A stretch of DNA of 39,903 bases from Acetobacteraceae bacterium (GCA_003164135.1 PLSD01000108.1:1-39903); one strand, 5' to 3'. Positions 25,731 to 35,616 are shown, counted from the stretch's first letter. Notes: generated from the sequence alone by a model not told the origin. Made by a program: numbers and translations.

Positions 25731-26843
25731 TTAAAAGAACTTGGCCAAGCGAATCTCGACGTTGCGGTTCAGTGGCCCGCCGTGCACGGCGATATCGTAT
25801 TCGCCGATGGCCATAACCTGCAGCGTCGGCGAGAGGAAGGTGGAGCCGATCAGGCGCAGCTGCGTCTCCTCCGTGCGGTTGCCCGAATCCAGCTTGCCGC
25901 CGCCTTGCAGATTGTAGGTCTGCTTGCCGCCGAAAGACTGGAAGACGCCCGGTGCCACGAAGGCGCCCATGGAGGGGGCGAATTCATATGGCAGATAAAT
26001 GCGGATTTCCTGCGAGGGCTGCTCATGGAAACTGGCCGGAATGACGGCGGAGGCTTGCAGCGGGTTGCTGTCGGGCACCAGCCCGCCGCTCAGCGAATTA
26101 TAAACGCCATAAATTGGTGGAATGCTGTTGGCGGAGACTTCCGGCGAGACATAGGCCGAGCGGTCGTTGGCGCCGAACAAATAGCTCTCGCTCCACATCT
26201 CAATTGCCAGGTTCTGCGTGGCGGGGGTGCCGAGCAGCACGGTGCGGAACCCGAGTTCCAGCTCGTAGGTCCAGGTGTTCTGGCTGCCGCTGAGGTTGAC
26301 GTTACGGTTGAACGTGCCCAGGGGCGGCGCGATCCAGGGCGCCACCACGCCGTAGGTGCCGGTTTTCGGGTTGTTCAGCAGGTAGGAGAACAAGCCGAGA
26401 TACGGCTGCGCGAAGCCGCTGGCATGCGAGAGATTGGCGTGGCCGGCCCCGTAGGATGGCAGCTGACCGCCAAGTGCTGGCACATAAGGGCCTGGGATAT
26501 TGCTGATCCCCGCCTCCTGCCCGCCGAGGAAGCCGACGTAGGGCACATAAAACTGCGCGCCGGAAAGAACCCCGTCCACATCAAAGGTACGAATATAGCG
26601 GCCGACCACGATATCCGTGGAGATATGCGTATTCTGGCTGTAATCACCGCCACGAACAGCGCCCACTCCACCAGCATCGGTGAATATATTGTAGAACATG
26701 CCAATATTGACGTTGGCCGGCGGCGCAATGCCGTCGCCCGGAAGAGAGTCCGAGGCCAAAGCAGCATGCCCGCCGAGCGCTGCCGCAAACGGCAGAACCA
26801 TGCTGAACAGACCTGCACGGAGATATTTTCCACGGTTTGACAT
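25731..26843 (-). CDS. SphA-family / MetA-pathway-like outer-membrane protein
   Basis: This 370-residue protein starts MSNRGKYL at 26843, with GGAGG about 8 nt upstream, and has a signal peptide ending near ALASD. The mature part reads LPGDGIAPPANVNIGMFYNIF, then VVGRYIRTFDVDGV, PWIAPPLG, NTWTYELELGFRTVLL and a C-terminal EIRLAKFF with the terminal Phe typical of outer-membrane barrels. This pattern matches the 'MetA-pathway of phenol degradation' (PF13557, SphA-type) family. Its members are putative outer-membrane channels for aromatics or lipids; function is not established. It converges on btuB and shares its terminator; the 197 nt upstream hold its promoter region. Confidence 0.8.
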   Translation of the reverse strand: MSNRGKYLRAGLFSMVLPFAAALGGHAALASDSLPGDGIAPPANVNIGMFYNIFTDAGGVGAVRGGDYSQNTHISTDIVVGRYIRTFDVDGVLSGAQFYVPYVGFLGGQEAGISNIPGPYVPALGGQLPSYGAGHANLSHASGFAQPYLGLFSYLLNNPKTGTYGVVAPWIAPPLGTFNRNVNLSGSQNTWTYELELGFRTVLLGTPATQNLAIEMWSESYLFGANDRSAYVSPEVSANSIPPIYGVYNSLSGGLVPDSNPLQASAVIPASFHEQPSQEIRIYLPYEFAPSMGAFVAPGVFQSFGGKQTYNLQGGGKLDSGNRTEETQLRLIGSTFLSPTLQVMAIGEYDIAVHGGPLNRNVEIRLAKFF

Positions 26844-27040
26844 CGTCAGGCTCCTCCCGAGCATTATGGCGGACAGCTTAAGGTTGTTCGCTTGCGGCGT
26901 ATGACAGGCTTTCCTTACCAAACTGTCAATTCACTTTGCTGTTTACTTAAGAATATCAATCTGCTGTGGCCGGTTCATCACATCATGCGGTGCAACAAGC
27001 GGGCGGCGCAGAGTTTTGAAGTGGAGTTTTGAAATAGCCT

Positions 27041-28051
27041 CTACCGCCTCGCGGCGGTGCGGGCGCGCGATGCCAGGGCGAGCATGGTCTGGCGGCAAAA
27101 GGCGTGCTCGGGGGTGAGGGTTTGCTTGCAGGCCGATTCGGCGCGAAGTGCCGCGGCGATGGCTTCGGTGAGGGCTGGCAGCGACCAGATGTTCAGCGCA
27201 CGGGTGACGAGGTTTTGGCGTTTGAAGAACACCGGCGGGCGCATTCCGGCCATGGCCTCGGAGGTGGAGGCACCTTGCGCGATGGCGCCGGCGGCGACGC
27301 GCAGGCGGAGCAGTTCGCCGAGCAGCACGCGCAGGATGCCGACGGGCGACTGGCCTTCGTCATAGGCCAGGGTCAACGCCCGGTCGGTGGCGGCGGGATC
27401 GCCGGAGATGGTGGCGTCGATGGCTTCCTGCATGGAGGTATCGCCGCCGTCGGCCAGGGCCGCGGAGACATCGGCCAGGGACAGGCGTTTTTCCGCGCCG
27501 GCGTAGAGGAACAGCACTTCCAGCGCTTGGTGCAGCGGGCCTTCCTCGCCGGACACGTTGTTGGCGACCCAGGTGGCGGCGTCCTGGTCGATGGTGAGGT
27601 TCTGGGCGCGCAAACGGGCAGTGATGACGCCGGGCAGGCGGGCGGCGTCTATGGCGTAGCAGGCGATGGCGGTGGCGGCGGGGGATTTTTCAGCCAGGGC
27701 GCGCAGCTTGGATTTACCCGTGAGTTCCCCGGCTTCCAGGATGATCAGCGCGTCCGGGGGGGATTTGAGCAGGGTCTCGACGGATTTAACCAGGGTTTCA
27801 TGCGCGTCGCGCACGCGCACGATGCGCTTGCCGCCGGTGAGCGAGGCGGCGGTGGCTTCCGCCAGCAGGGTGGCGGCGTCCGGGTTGTGCAGTTCGGTGT
27901 AGCGGAACGGGTCGTCGATGGCGCCGGGAAAGGCGCGGACGAGGGTCAGGCCGCGCTCGGCGACCAAGCCTGAATCCGGGCCGAAGATGAGGACGACCGG
28001 TGTGGCCGGGTTTTTTAAAAACGCTTCGGTGCGGCTGGCATCAAGCTTCAT
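27041..28051 (-). CDS. holA: DNA polymerase III subunit delta
   Basis: This 336-residue clamp-loader subunit opens the beta clamp. The HolA start reads VVLIFGPDSGLVAERGLTLV (residues 18-37), followed by DPFRYTEL and a degenerate Walker-like region lacking a functional P-loop, as expected for delta. The C-terminal collar includes YDEGQSPVGILRVLLGELLRL and RPPVFFKRQNLVTRAL. It is the last gene of the leuS-lptE-holA unit, beginning 15 nt after the lptE stop. This gene order is common in Alphaproteobacteria, where parAB often lie nearby; here the next gene is the SphA-type protein instead. Confidence 0.94.
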   Translation of the reverse strand: MKLDASRTEAFLKNPATPVVLIFGPDSGLVAERGLTLVRAFPGAIDDPFRYTELHNPDAATLLAEATAASLTGGKRIVRVRDAHETLVKSVETLLKSPPDALIILEAGELTGKSKLRALAEKSPAATAIACYAIDAARLPGVITARLRAQNLTIDQDAATWVANNVSGEEGPLHQALEVLFLYAGAEKRLSLADVSAALADGGDTSMQEAIDATISGDPAATDRALTLAYDEGQSPVGILRVLLGELLRLRVAAGAIAQGASTSEAMAGMRPPVFFKRQNLVTRALNIWSLPALTEAIAAALRAESACKQTLTPEHAFCRQTMLALASRARTAARR

Positions 28052-28066
28052 CTGCCGTGCGCCCCG

Positions 28067-28579
28067 TCATGCCCCCGGATGAGCGTTGAAATAGGCGGCG
28101 ACCTGGCTGGTGATCTGCGCGGCGATGGTGTCGGCCAGCTGCTGGTTCACGGTGTCGGTTTCCAGGGTAAGGGCGAAATACTGCTGGTCGACGATGTTGG
28201 CGGCGTTCTCGGTGGTTGCCATGCCGGTGGCGAGCGGGGGGCCGCCGGCGATGGGGCTGAGCACCCATTTGGCGTTGGCAATGAAGCGGTTACGGGTCGC
28301 CGCGGTGTCCTGCTGTATGCCGATAGCGGTGTCGCCGATGCTGTAGTCAACGGTGAGGCTGTAGAGCTCGGTGTCCGGCGCGCCGGCGGCGTGCATCTGC
28401 GTTTCCAGGCTTTCGCGCAGCATCTGCCCGGTGCGGTCGGGGATGTTGCCCACCGCCACGGTGTCGAGCTTCCGGGCCACGGTTGTGCCGCCGCTCTGGC
28501 CGTACAGCGGCGTGAAGCCGCAGCCGCCGAGGGCGAGGAGGCCGAGAACGGGGAGAAATTTACGCGGGTTTGACGACAA
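28067..28579 (-). CDS. lptE: LPS-assembly lipoprotein LptE
   Basis: This 170-residue outer-membrane lipoprotein plugs and assists the LptD translocon in LPS insertion. The lipobox LALGGC puts the lipidated Cys at residue 20, followed by the typical GFTPLYG. A TTG start at 28579 overlaps the end of leuS by 20 nt; no in-frame ATG offers a better signal peptide. The mature domain has the LptE alpha/beta pattern ([33 protein letters not shown]). The position between leuS and holA is diagnostic. Translation is probably coupled to leuS. Confidence 0.92.
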   Translation of the reverse strand: MSSNPRKFLPVLGLLALGGCGFTPLYGQSGGTTVARKLDTVAVGNIPDRTGQMLRESLETQMHAAGAPDTELYSLTVDYSIGDTAIGIQQDTAATRNRFIANAKWVLSPIAGGPPLATGMATTENAANIVDQQYFALTLETDTVNQQLADTIAAQITSQVAAYFNAHPGA

Positions 28580-31139
28580 AGTTCACGATCCTGTCTGGCA
28601 CGCAGATTTCTTTCACGATGACCTGCCCCACTAATGCGCCTGCCACGGCCTGCTTGGCAATCGGCAACGCGACATCGGCCTTGGCACCGGCGGGCAGCAA
28701 AATTGTGCCGCGCAGTTTGCCGTTAACCTGCACGGCGACGGTGACCTCGTCGACCGTGAGGTAGGCGGGGTCGGCTTTGGGCCAGGGCTTGGTGGCAACC
28801 ATGCCGTTGTTTGGGCTGATGGCGGCGAAAACCTCCTCGGCGAGGTGGGGCATCATCGGGGCGATCAGGTGGGCGATGGCCTCGATGGCTTCAAACCTTG
28901 CCCAAAGTAATCCGGGTTCCGTAGGCGAGGCACCGGCCAGGGCGCCGGAAAGCTCGTAGATGCGGGCGACGGCAAGGTTGAAGGTGAAGGTATCCAGCGC
29001 CTCGCTCACCGCGGCGATGGTGCGGTGGGTGAGCTGGCGGAGTTTTTTCGCGTCGCCGGTGAAGCTGTCCGGTGTTGCCACGCGCGGCTCGGCGGCGATG
29101 GCCAGGGCCAGGCGGTAGAGGCGGTGGACGAAGCGGTTGGCGCCGAGAATACCGGATTCGGTCCATTCCACGTCGCGTTCCGGCGGATTGTCGGAGAGCA
29201 CGAACCAGCGCGCGGTGTCGGCGCCGAAGCGGTCGATGATGACGCCTGGGTCCACCGTGTTGCGCTTGGATTTGGACATTTTTTCGATGCGGCCGACGGT
29301 GACGGGTGCGCCTGTCTCGAAATGTTTGGCACCCTCGGGGCTCTTCACCACCTCTTCGGGGTAGAGCCAGTTGCCCTCGGAATCCTTGTAGGATTCATGC
29401 GTGACCATGCCCTGGGTGAACAGGCCAGCGAACGGTTCCTTCAGCGAGACATGCCCGGTTTTTTGCATCGCGCGGGTGAAAAACCTTGCGTAGAGCAGGT
29501 GCAAAATGGCGTGCTCGATGCCGCCGACATACTGGTCCACCGGCAGCCAATGGTTCACCGCGTCCAGGTTGGTCGGCGTGGCGGCATGCGGGGAGCAAAA
29601 ACGGGCGAAGTACCAGGAGCTGTCGATAAAGGTGTCGAACGTGTCGGTCTCGCGCGTGGCGGCTGCACCGCATTTGGGGCAGTTCACATGCTTCCAGGTG
29701 GGGTGATGGTCCAGCGGGTTGCCGGGGCGCTCGAAGGTGACGTCTTGCGGCAGAATGACCGGGAGTTGCTCAGCCGGGACCGGCTGCGGGCCGCAGGCAT
29801 CGCAATGGATCACCGGGATCGGGCAGCCCCAGTAGCGCTGGCGGGAAATGCCCCAGTCGCGCAGGCGCCAGTTCTGTACCGCCTTGCCAGCGCCCAGTCT
29901 TTCCAGCTCGGCGATAGCGGCGGGTTTCGCCTGCGCGGTCGGCAGGCCGGTGAGGAAGCCGGAGTTGACGATGACGCCTTCGCCATCCAGCGCCTTGGTG
30001 AGTTTTTCCGGGATGGCGTCGACGCTGGGGGCGACGACGATGGGAATGGGCAGCGAATATTTGGTGGCGAACTCGAAATCGCGCTCATCGCCGCCCGGGC
30101 AGCCGAAAATCGCGCCGGTGCCATAGTCCATGAGCACGAAATTGGCGATCCAGATGGGGTAGGTCTGCCCGTTAAGCGGGTTTTTAACGGTCAGGCCGGT
30201 GTCAAAGCCCTTTTTCTCCGCCTGTTCGATGGCAGCCTCCGAGGTGCCCTGGGCAGCGCATTCCGCGAGGAAGGCGGCAGCCTGCGCGTTGGACGCCGCG
30301 ACGGCCTTGGCGATGGGGTGTTCCGGCGCGATGGCGAGGAAGGACATGCCGAACAGCGTGTCCGGGCGGGTGGTGTAAACAGTGACGGAGGCAATGTCCG
30401 CAACGCCGGTGGTCAGCGGGAAGGTGACATCCGCGCCCTGGGAGTGGCCGATCCAGTTTTCCTGCATCAGCTTCACGCGCTCGGGCCAGCGCGGCAGGTC
30501 TTTCAAACCCTCCAGCAGGTCTTCGGCGTAATCAGTGATTTTGAGGAACCATTGCGAGAGGTTCTTTTTCTCGACCGGGGCGCCAGAGAGCCAGCCGCGC
30601 CCGTCGATCACCTGCTCATTGGCGAGCACGGTATGGTCCACCGGGTCCCAGTTCACGGCACTCATGCGCCGTTCGACCAGGCCGTTGGCCCAGAAATCCA
30701 GGAAGATTTTCTGCTGCTGGCCATAATATTCCGGGTCGCAGGTGGCGAATTCGCGGGACCAATCGAGCGAGAGGCCCATGCGCTTGAGCTCGCCGCGCAT
30801 GGTGGCGATGTTGGCGTAGGTCCAGGTCGCGGGGTCGGTCTTGCGCTGGCGGGCGGCGTTTTCCGCCGGCAGGCCAAAGGCGTCCCAGCCCATCGGGTGC
30901 AGCACATCATACCCGCTGGCGCGCTTGTAGCGGGCGACGACGTCGCCCAGCGTGTAGTTGCGCACATGCCCCATGTGGATTTTGCCCGAGGGGTAGGGGA
31001 ACATCTCCAGCACGTAATACTTGGGTTTGCCGGAGGTGGGGGCATCCGCGGCTTTGAACAGCGCGGCGGACTCCCAGGCGGCCTGCCAATGCGGCTCGGC
31101 GGTGGCGAAATCGTAGCGGGTGGTTTCAGTGTCTGACAT
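28560..31139 (-). CDS. leuS: Leucyl-tRNA synthetase
   Basis: This 859-residue class I synthetase charges tRNA-Leu. HIGH is present as [15 protein letters not shown] (about residues 48-62) and KMSKS as [13 protein letters not shown] (about 618-630). Between them is the CP1 editing domain (about 225-420, including [11 protein letters not shown]), and a zinc-ribbon-like CPKCG occurs at about 485. The C-terminal anticodon-binding domain ends in [11 protein letters not shown]. Length and domain order are normal for bacterial LeuRS. It is the first gene of the leuS-lptE-holA unit and is divergent from the flp gene. Confidence 0.98.
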   Translation of the reverse strand: MSDTETTRYDFATAEPHWQAAWESAALFKAADAPTSGKPKYYVLEMFPYPSGKIHMGHVRNYTLGDVVARYKRASGYDVLHPMGWDAFGLPAENAARQRKTDPATWTYANIATMRGELKRMGLSLDWSREFATCDPEYYGQQQKIFLDFWANGLVERRMSAVNWDPVDHTVLANEQVIDGRGWLSGAPVEKKNLSQWFLKITDYAEDLLEGLKDLPRWPERVKLMQENWIGHSQGADVTFPLTTGVADIASVTVYTTRPDTLFGMSFLAIAPEHPIAKAVAASNAQAAAFLAECAAQGTSEAAIEQAEKKGFDTGLTVKNPLNGQTYPIWIANFVLMDYGTGAIFGCPGGDERDFEFATKYSLPIPIVVAPSVDAIPEKLTKALDGEGVIVNSGFLTGLPTAQAKPAAIAELERLGAGKAVQNWRLRDWGISRQRYWGCPIPVIHCDACGPQPVPAEQLPVILPQDVTFERPGNPLDHHPTWKHVNCPKCGAAATRETDTFDTFIDSSWYFARFCSPHAATPTNLDAVNHWLPVDQYVGGIEHAILHLLYARFFTRAMQKTGHVSLKEPFAGLFTQGMVTHESYKDSEGNWLYPEEVVKSPEGAKHFETGAPVTVGRIEKMSKSKRNTVDPGVIIDRFGADTARWFVLSDNPPERDVEWTESGILGANRFVHRLYRLALAIAAEPRVATPDSFTGDAKKLRQLTHRTIAAVSEALDTFTFNLAVARIYELSGALAGASPTEPGLLWARFEAIEAIAHLIAPMMPHLAEEVFAAISPNNGMVATKPWPKADPAYLTVDEVTVAVQVNGKLRGTILLPAGAKADVALPIAKQAVAGALVGQVIVKEICVPDRIVNFVVKPA

Positions 31140-31195
31140 TGTGGCCTGTGTTTAGTGAACCGGGGCGGCCACGCCAAGGGGCAAGCAAACATGGC

Positions 31196-31209
31196 CGGGT
31201 CATGACCCG
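31196..31209. promoter_or_regulatory. 14-bp perfect palindrome in the leuS-flp divergent region
   Basis: CGGGTCATGACCCG is its own reverse complement. It lies 57 nt upstream of leuS and 95 nt upstream of flp. It could be an operator for either gene; no regulator is identified. Confidence 0.4.
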
Positions 31210-31304
31210 TGGATGGGCGGCCCGTAACTTTTTATTTACTGCGAATGAATAAAATGTTATCAACCATGGGTGGTGCCTGATTTAACCAAGTGGAGAAAGC
31301 AAGC

Positions 31305-31478
31305 ATGATCAATGTTTTTTTACAGCCTTTGAGGCTTTTGAATGCTGATCGCCGGGCTGTGACCGCGATCGAATATGCACTGATTGCGTCGCTTATAGCT
31401 GTGGTAATTATCGGTGCGGTGACTACTTTGGGTACTGGCGTTGCGGGCACGTTCAATAGCGTTGCGAGCGAGCTCTAA
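31305..31478 (+). CDS. Flp/Fap-type (type IVb) pilin
   Basis: This 57-residue prepilin starts MINVFLQPLRLLNADRRA, with GGAG 9 nt upstream; a GTG at 31290 is a less likely start. The Flp signature VTAIEYALIASLIAVVIIGA shows Glu+5 and Tyr+6 followed by the hydrophobic helix. Known Flp pilins are cleaved by TadV/CpaA after Gly; here the residue before the cleavage point is Ala (RRA-VTAIEY). Normal products form Tad adhesion pili. No tad/cpa genes are in the window, so this is an orphan copy whose assembly would depend on a locus elsewhere. A terminator follows. Confidence 0.92.
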   Translation: MINVFLQPLRLLNADRRAVTAIEYALIASLIAVVIIGAVTTLGTGVAGTFNSVASEL

Positions 31479-31504
31479 GCTGGAGTTTCCACGAGGCTAT
31501 GTGT

Positions 31505-31546
31505 GGGGCGGCCTTAGCTTAGGGGAAGCCGCCCTTTATATATTTT
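31505..31546 (+). terminator. Terminator after flp
   Basis: GGGCGGC (31505-31511) and GCCGCCC (31527-31533) form a 7-bp stem followed by TTTATATATTTTT. The loop is 15 nt. Confidence 0.75.
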
Positions 31547-31612
31547 TGTGTCAAGCGGCGCCTGGCAGGCTTATAGCTTGACGCAACCGCGCCAGCCTTA
31601 AACGATTAGCCT

Positions 31613-32803
31613 CTAATCCTCTAAGCTAGACATCAGCGCCAAGGCTGCCGAGTTGCCGGAACGGATGGCGCCTTCGATGGTTGCGGGCAGGCCGGTGTCG
31701 GTCCAGTCGCCCGCGAGCATCAGATTGGGATTGTGGGTCCGGGTTTTCGGCCGGCGGGCCAGCTGCGCCGGGGTGGCGATGATGGTGGCGCGTTTTTCCC
31801 ACACCACGCGGTGGACCGGGATTTCCGGCGGCAGCGAGAAAGCGGTGGCGAGTTCGGACCAGACCTTGGCCGCGATGTCCGCAGGGCTCATGCCGGCATA
31901 GCGGTTGGCGGCGGAAATGGTGACCGAGAGGACATCCTTATGGGCGAACACCCATTCCGTCATGCCGCCGAGGAAGCCCCAGAAGCCGGCCTCTCCGGGG
32001 TCGAGCGAATATTTGAAATGCAAATTGTAGATGGATTCGAACTCGTTGGGCACCATCAGGTCCGGCACCAGTTCGCTCGCGATCCAGGGCGGCACCGCCA
32101 GAATGGTCGCCTGCGCCGGATTGATTTCGGTCACCCTCTCACCCAGGCGAATATCCGCGCCGCGTTCGCGCAGCCATTCCAGCGCGGGGTCGATGAATGT
32201 CTCGGAAAGGCCGACGCGGGCATAGCGCGGTATGGTCGCGTAGCCGCCGCGGTCCAGAGTTTCCGCGAACACGCTGCGCAGCAAGGCTGCCGACGCGATA
32301 TCCGGGGTGGTGTTGAGCGAGGAAACGGCCAGCAGCTCCAGCAGCCCGGAATATAGCGGGCCGGCTCCGGCCAGCAGCGGGGCGACGAGGTCGGTGCTTT
32401 TCGCTTTTTTGAGCTTGAGCATCGCAACGTAATGCCGCAGCCCGGTGCCAGGCACGCGGCGTTTGGGCGAGAATATCCACCACGGAAATCCGGTATGGTT
32501 AAGCCGCAGCGTCCAGTTTTCGCCGGTGCGCAGGTCGCAGAAGGGGAAAACCGGCTCGGCCGGCCCGGTCAGCGAGCGTTTGGCGCCGACCCGGTGCAGG
32601 TACGAGAGGGTGGAGATGTTGCCCGAGAGCAGCAGATGGTTGCCGTTGTCGATGCGGCAGCCCAGCACATTGTCAAAATGCGAGCGCGCCCGGCCGCCGG
32701 CGGTTTTGGAGGCCTCGAACAGCACGACATGATGGCCGGATTCAGTAAGCTGGCAGGCTGCCGCTAGCCCTGCGAGGCCGGCGCCGATGACATGTACGCT
32801 CAT
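31613..32803 (-). CDS. hpnE: Hydroxysqualene dehydroxylase HpnE
   Basis: This 396-residue FAD enzyme reduces hydroxysqualene to squalene, the last step of the HpnCDE route. The N-terminal dinucleotide fold VIGAGLAGLAAACQLTESGH (residues 5-24) with GGRARS (36-41) is typical of the desaturase/phytoene dehydrogenase superfamily. The C-terminal FAD motif is AGDWTDTGLPATIEGAIRSG (about 368-387). It starts 7 nt after the hpnD stop. A small hairpin (GATTAG/CTAATC, 31604-31618) overlaps its stop codon and may mark the end of the operon. Confidence 0.95.
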   Translation of the reverse strand: MSVHVIGAGLAGLAAACQLTESGHHVVLFEASKTAGGRARSHFDNVLGCRIDNGNHLLLSGNISTLSYLHRVGAKRSLTGPAEPVFPFCDLRTGENWTLRLNHTGFPWWIFSPKRRVPGTGLRHYVAMLKLKKAKSTDLVAPLLAGAGPLYSGLLELLAVSSLNTTPDIASAALLRSVFAETLDRGGYATIPRYARVGLSETFIDPALEWLRERGADIRLGERVTEINPAQATILAVPPWIASELVPDLMVPNEFESIYNLHFKYSLDPGEAGFWGFLGGMTEWVFAHKDVLSVTISAANRYAGMSPADIAAKVWSELATAFSLPPEIPVHRVVWEKRATIIATPAQLARRPKTRTHNPNLMLAGDWTDTGLPATIEGAIRSGNSAALALMSSLED

Positions 32804-32810
32804 GTTGTCC

Positions 32811-33653
32811 TCACGCTATCAGCAGACGGGCGGCCAGCGTGAGTTTGCGCCAGGCTGGAAGTTTCGCGCGTGGGCCGGAATAATTGAAGTTATGCCGCCG
32901 TAGAATGCCGAGCAGCGGGCGGTAGCTGGCTTCCATGAGCCGGGCGGGGCGCATGGCTTTGGTGTCGCACCGGGCCATGGCGGCTTCGGCTTCGGCGAAT
33001 TTTTGTTCCGCCATCGTGGCGATACGGGCGCACACACCGGGGAGCGCGGGAGAGGCCAGAGCAGCCTGCGGTTCAGCGGGGATACCGGCTTCGTCCAGGA
33101 ATTCCTTGGGCAGGTACAAACGTCCGCGCGCCGCGTCCTCGCCGACGTCACGCAGGATGTTGGTCAGTTGCAGGCCCCGGCCCAGCGCATAGGCGACATC
33201 GCGCGCCGCCGCGGAGGCGTCGCCGAATACCCGCACGGAAAGCCGCCCCACCGCGGAGGCAACCCGGTCACAATACACATCCAATGCCGCAAGTGTTGGT
33301 GCGACAATCGGTTCGCCAGCATCCATTTCCATTCCGTCCACGATGTCCTGAAAATCTTCTCGCTGCAAATCAAATTCGCGTATGGCCGCAAGTAAAGAGC
33401 GGGTTATGGGGTCATTTGCCTCGCCGCGGTAAAGTGCGGCGATGCGTGTGCGCCAGGCATCCAGGGCCGCGCGTTTCGCCTCGAAGCTGGCGTCGTCGTC
33501 GGCGATGTCGTCCACCACGCGGCAAAAGGCGTAGATGGCGTACATGGCGTCCCGCCTTGGCGCGGGGAGGATTTTCATGCCGTGGTAGAACGAGGTGCCG
33601 GAGGCTTTCACCAGCGCGGTGACATACGCGGTATCGGCGGCGGTACCGGTCAT
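32811..33653 (-). CDS. hpnD: Presqualene diphosphate synthase HpnD
   Basis: This 280-residue squalene/phytoene synthase-family enzyme condenses two farnesyl diphosphates to presqualene diphosphate. The first Asp-rich motif is CRVVDDIADD (about 43-52) and the second is LTNILRDVGEDAARGR (about 166-181). An ATG at 33653 overlaps the hpnC stop (ATGA), showing translational coupling. The frame stays open into hpnC upstream, but those residues are not part of the protein. With HpnC and HpnE it makes squalene for hopanoids. Confidence 0.95.
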   Translation of the reverse strand: MTGTAADTAYVTALVKASGTSFYHGMKILPAPRRDAMYAIYAFCRVVDDIADDDASFEAKRAALDAWRTRIAALYRGEANDPITRSLLAAIREFDLQREDFQDIVDGMEMDAGEPIVAPTLAALDVYCDRVASAVGRLSVRVFGDASAAARDVAYALGRGLQLTNILRDVGEDAARGRLYLPKEFLDEAGIPAEPQAALASPALPGVCARIATMAEQKFAEAEAAMARCDTKAMRPARLMEASYRPLLGILRRHNFNYSGPRAKLPAWRKLTLAARLLIA

Positions 33654-34519
33654 GCGAAGCGGCCCAGCGAGAGGATGGCGGCGGTGAGGAAGTCCAGCTT
33701 GCTGAGCTTCACCCGGCTGGCCAGTGGGTCGCCGTGGCGCAGGCGGGTGGTCAGGCGGCGGGCCAAGCGGGTGATGATGGCGACCTCGACGCGCAGACGG
33801 CGGGCGCGCACCAGGTCCGGCAGGGCGGCGGCGGCGGCGTTCAGCCCGTCGGTCAGGTCCAGCATTTGGTTGAACACGCCGCGCAGGGCGGGGGTGGTTT
33901 CCGGGCGGGCGAGGTCGTCCGTGGTCAACCCGGCTTTCGCCAGCATGTCCTGCGGGATGTAGCAGCGGTCCAGGCTGCGCAGGTCGCCGGCGCAGTCCTG
34001 CAAGTGGTTCAGTACTTGCAGCGAGGCGCAGAGTGCGTCGGAGGCCGGCCAGGTGGCTTTGTCCTCGCCGTGCAGGTCCAGCACGTAGCGGCCGACCGGG
34101 GCTGCGGAGTAACGGCAATAGTCCATCAGCGCGGCCCAATCGGCGTAGCGGTTCTGCACCGCGTCCTGGCGGAAGGCGACCAGGAGTTCGCGGGCGTGGA
34201 TGGAAGTGACGCCCGATTGCGCCAGGGAGGCGCGCAGGCGGGCGGCGCTGGGGGCGCCGTCCTCGCGCGCGCCGGTCAGCACCTCTTCCATTGCGTTCAG
34301 CCGGGCGATTTTATCCGAGGGTGAGAGCGTGGCGGAATCCGCGATATCGTCGGCGTTGCGGGCAAAGGCGTAATAGGCGTGCACATGGTCGCGCAGTTCC
34401 TTGCGGATGAGCAGGGAGCCGACGGGGAAGTTTTCGTCGGCCTTGTCCTTGCCGGACCAGGCTTCGACGGTTTGTTCCGGGGTGGCGGTGGCGGCGAGGG
34501 CGTTGTCGTTCGCGCTCAT
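33650..34519 (-). CDS. hpnC: Hydroxysqualene synthase HpnC
   Basis: This 289-residue squalene-synthase-family enzyme converts presqualene diphosphate to hydroxysqualene. The motifs are ARNADDIAD and LQVLNHLQDCAGDLRSLDR, the less acidic second motif typical of HpnC rather than HpnD. The start MSANDNALA at 34519 overlaps the hpnB stop (ATGA). An upstream in-frame Met at 34552 would overlap hpnB by 37 nt and is less likely. The product is cytoplasmic and probably peripheral to the membrane with HpnD and HpnE. Confidence 0.95.
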   Translation of the reverse strand: MSANDNALAATATPEQTVEAWSGKDKADENFPVGSLLIRKELRDHVHAYYAFARNADDIADSATLSPSDKIARLNAMEEVLTGAREDGAPSAARLRASLAQSGVTSIHARELLVAFRQDAVQNRYADWAALMDYCRYSAAPVGRYVLDLHGEDKATWPASDALCASLQVLNHLQDCAGDLRSLDRCYIPQDMLAKAGLTTDDLARPETTPALRGVFNQMLDLTDGLNAAAAALPDLVRARRLRVEVAIITRLARRLTTRLRHGDPLASRVKLSKLDFLTAAILSLGRFA

Positions 34520-35616
34520 GCGCCGGGCCCCCCGTAGGCGCGGCTTTTCCATTTGGCGCCGGTGCCGCGCCAGTAATTTACCGCCGAGGTGATGGTGGCG
34601 GCCATGTAGAACACCGCGATGAAGGGCAGCGCCAGGGCGAAGAGCTTCGGCTGGTTATAGCGCTTGAGGGTGGGGAAATAGCTGACGATTGCCAGCACCG
34701 AGGCGGCTAGCCCGGCCAGGAAATGCCAGCCGTGGCCGTGGATGACCTCGAGCGGTGCCACCAGCCAGACCAGGGTGAGGCCGAGGACGGTGCCGGCCAG
34801 GATAAGGGCGGAATAGTTGAGCTGGGTGAAGGCGGTGCGGGTGATCATGTTCCAGATATCAGCCACTTGCGGATAGGGGCGGATGGAGGTTGCCAGGCCC
34901 GAATGGCCGAGGAAGATCGGGCCGAATTTCTTCGCCTCGGTGGCCAGGGAGACGTCGTCGATGAGGGCGGACTTGATTTTCTCCAGCCCGCCGAGGCGAT
35001 CCAGCGCCTCCCGGCGGATGAGCACGGTGCCCCCGGCGGCGGCGGCTGTGGATTTGAGCGGGTTGTTCACCAACGCGAAGGGATAAAGCATCTGGAAGAA
35101 ATACACGAAAGCGGGGATGAGGAAACGCTCCGGCAATGAGGTGCAGTTGAGGCGGACCATTTCCGAGACCATGTCGGCCCGCGGCGTGAGCAGGCGGGTG
35201 ACCAGGGAGGAGAGGTGGCGGGAGTCGTGGGTGATGTCGGCATCGGCGAACAGCAGTATGGGCGCCGTGCTGGCTTCCACTCCCTGTTGCAGTGCCCAGA
35301 GTTTGCCGGACCAGCCGGGGGCCTTGGGTTTGCCGGTGACGATGGTGAGTTTCAGGTGCGTGCCCGCCAGTTGCGCGGTGCCGTCGGTGGAGTTGTCGTC
35401 GACCAGGATGACGCGGAAATTGCCGGCGTAGTCCTGCGCCAGAAGGGAGGCGATGACCGGGGCGATGGTCCCGGCCTCGTCGCGCGCGGGGATGACGATG
35501 TCCACATCCGGGAATTCAGGCGGCGTGGCGGGGGGGAGTTCGGGCGTGGATTCCCAGAATTTGCCGTGCAGGAAAAACAGGTAGAGCCAGATGAGCAGGG
35601 CGAGGGTGGCGATCAT
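34516..35616 (-). CDS. hpnB: Hopanoid-associated glycosyltransferase HpnB
   Basis: This 366-residue GT2-type membrane glycosyltransferase has an N-terminal membrane helix (IATLALLIWLYLFFLHG) and a catalytic domain with VDIVIPARDEAGTI, VILVDDNSTDGTA and the DxD-like FADADIT. Two to three C-terminal membrane segments follow (about 275-340). HpnB is a named family of hopanoid loci; its substrate is not firmly known. The start overlaps the hpnA stop by ATGA and the stop overlaps hpnC by ATGA, so it lies inside a tightly coupled operon. Confidence 0.93.
   Translation of the reverse strand: MIATLALLIWLYLFFLHGKFWESTPELPPATPPEFPDVDIVIPARDEAGTIAPVIASLLAQDYAGNFRVILVDDNSTDGTAQLAGTHLKLTIVTGKPKAPGWSGKLWALQQGVEASTAPILLFADADITHDSRHLSSLVTRLLTPRADMVSEMVRLNCTSLPERFLIPAFVYFFQMLYPFALVNNPLKSTAAAAGGTVLIRREALDRLGGLEKIKSALIDDVSLATEAKKFGPIFLGHSGLATSIRPYPQVADIWNMITRTAFTQLNYSALILAGTVLGLTLVWLVAPLEVIHGHGWHFLAGLAASVLAIVSYFPTLKRYNQPKLFALALPFIAVFYMAATITSAVNYWRGTGAKWKSRAYGGPGA

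Noticed and set aside
27011..27033. Direct repeat GAGTTTTGAA twice after holA
   Set aside because: Two 10-mers 3 nt apart in a short intergenic region, with no further copies or structure; likely chance.
32811..34139. Extended HpnD starting inside hpnC
   Set aside because: The extra N-terminal residues are out-of-frame hpnC sequence; ATG at 33653 overlapping the hpnC stop is the natural start.
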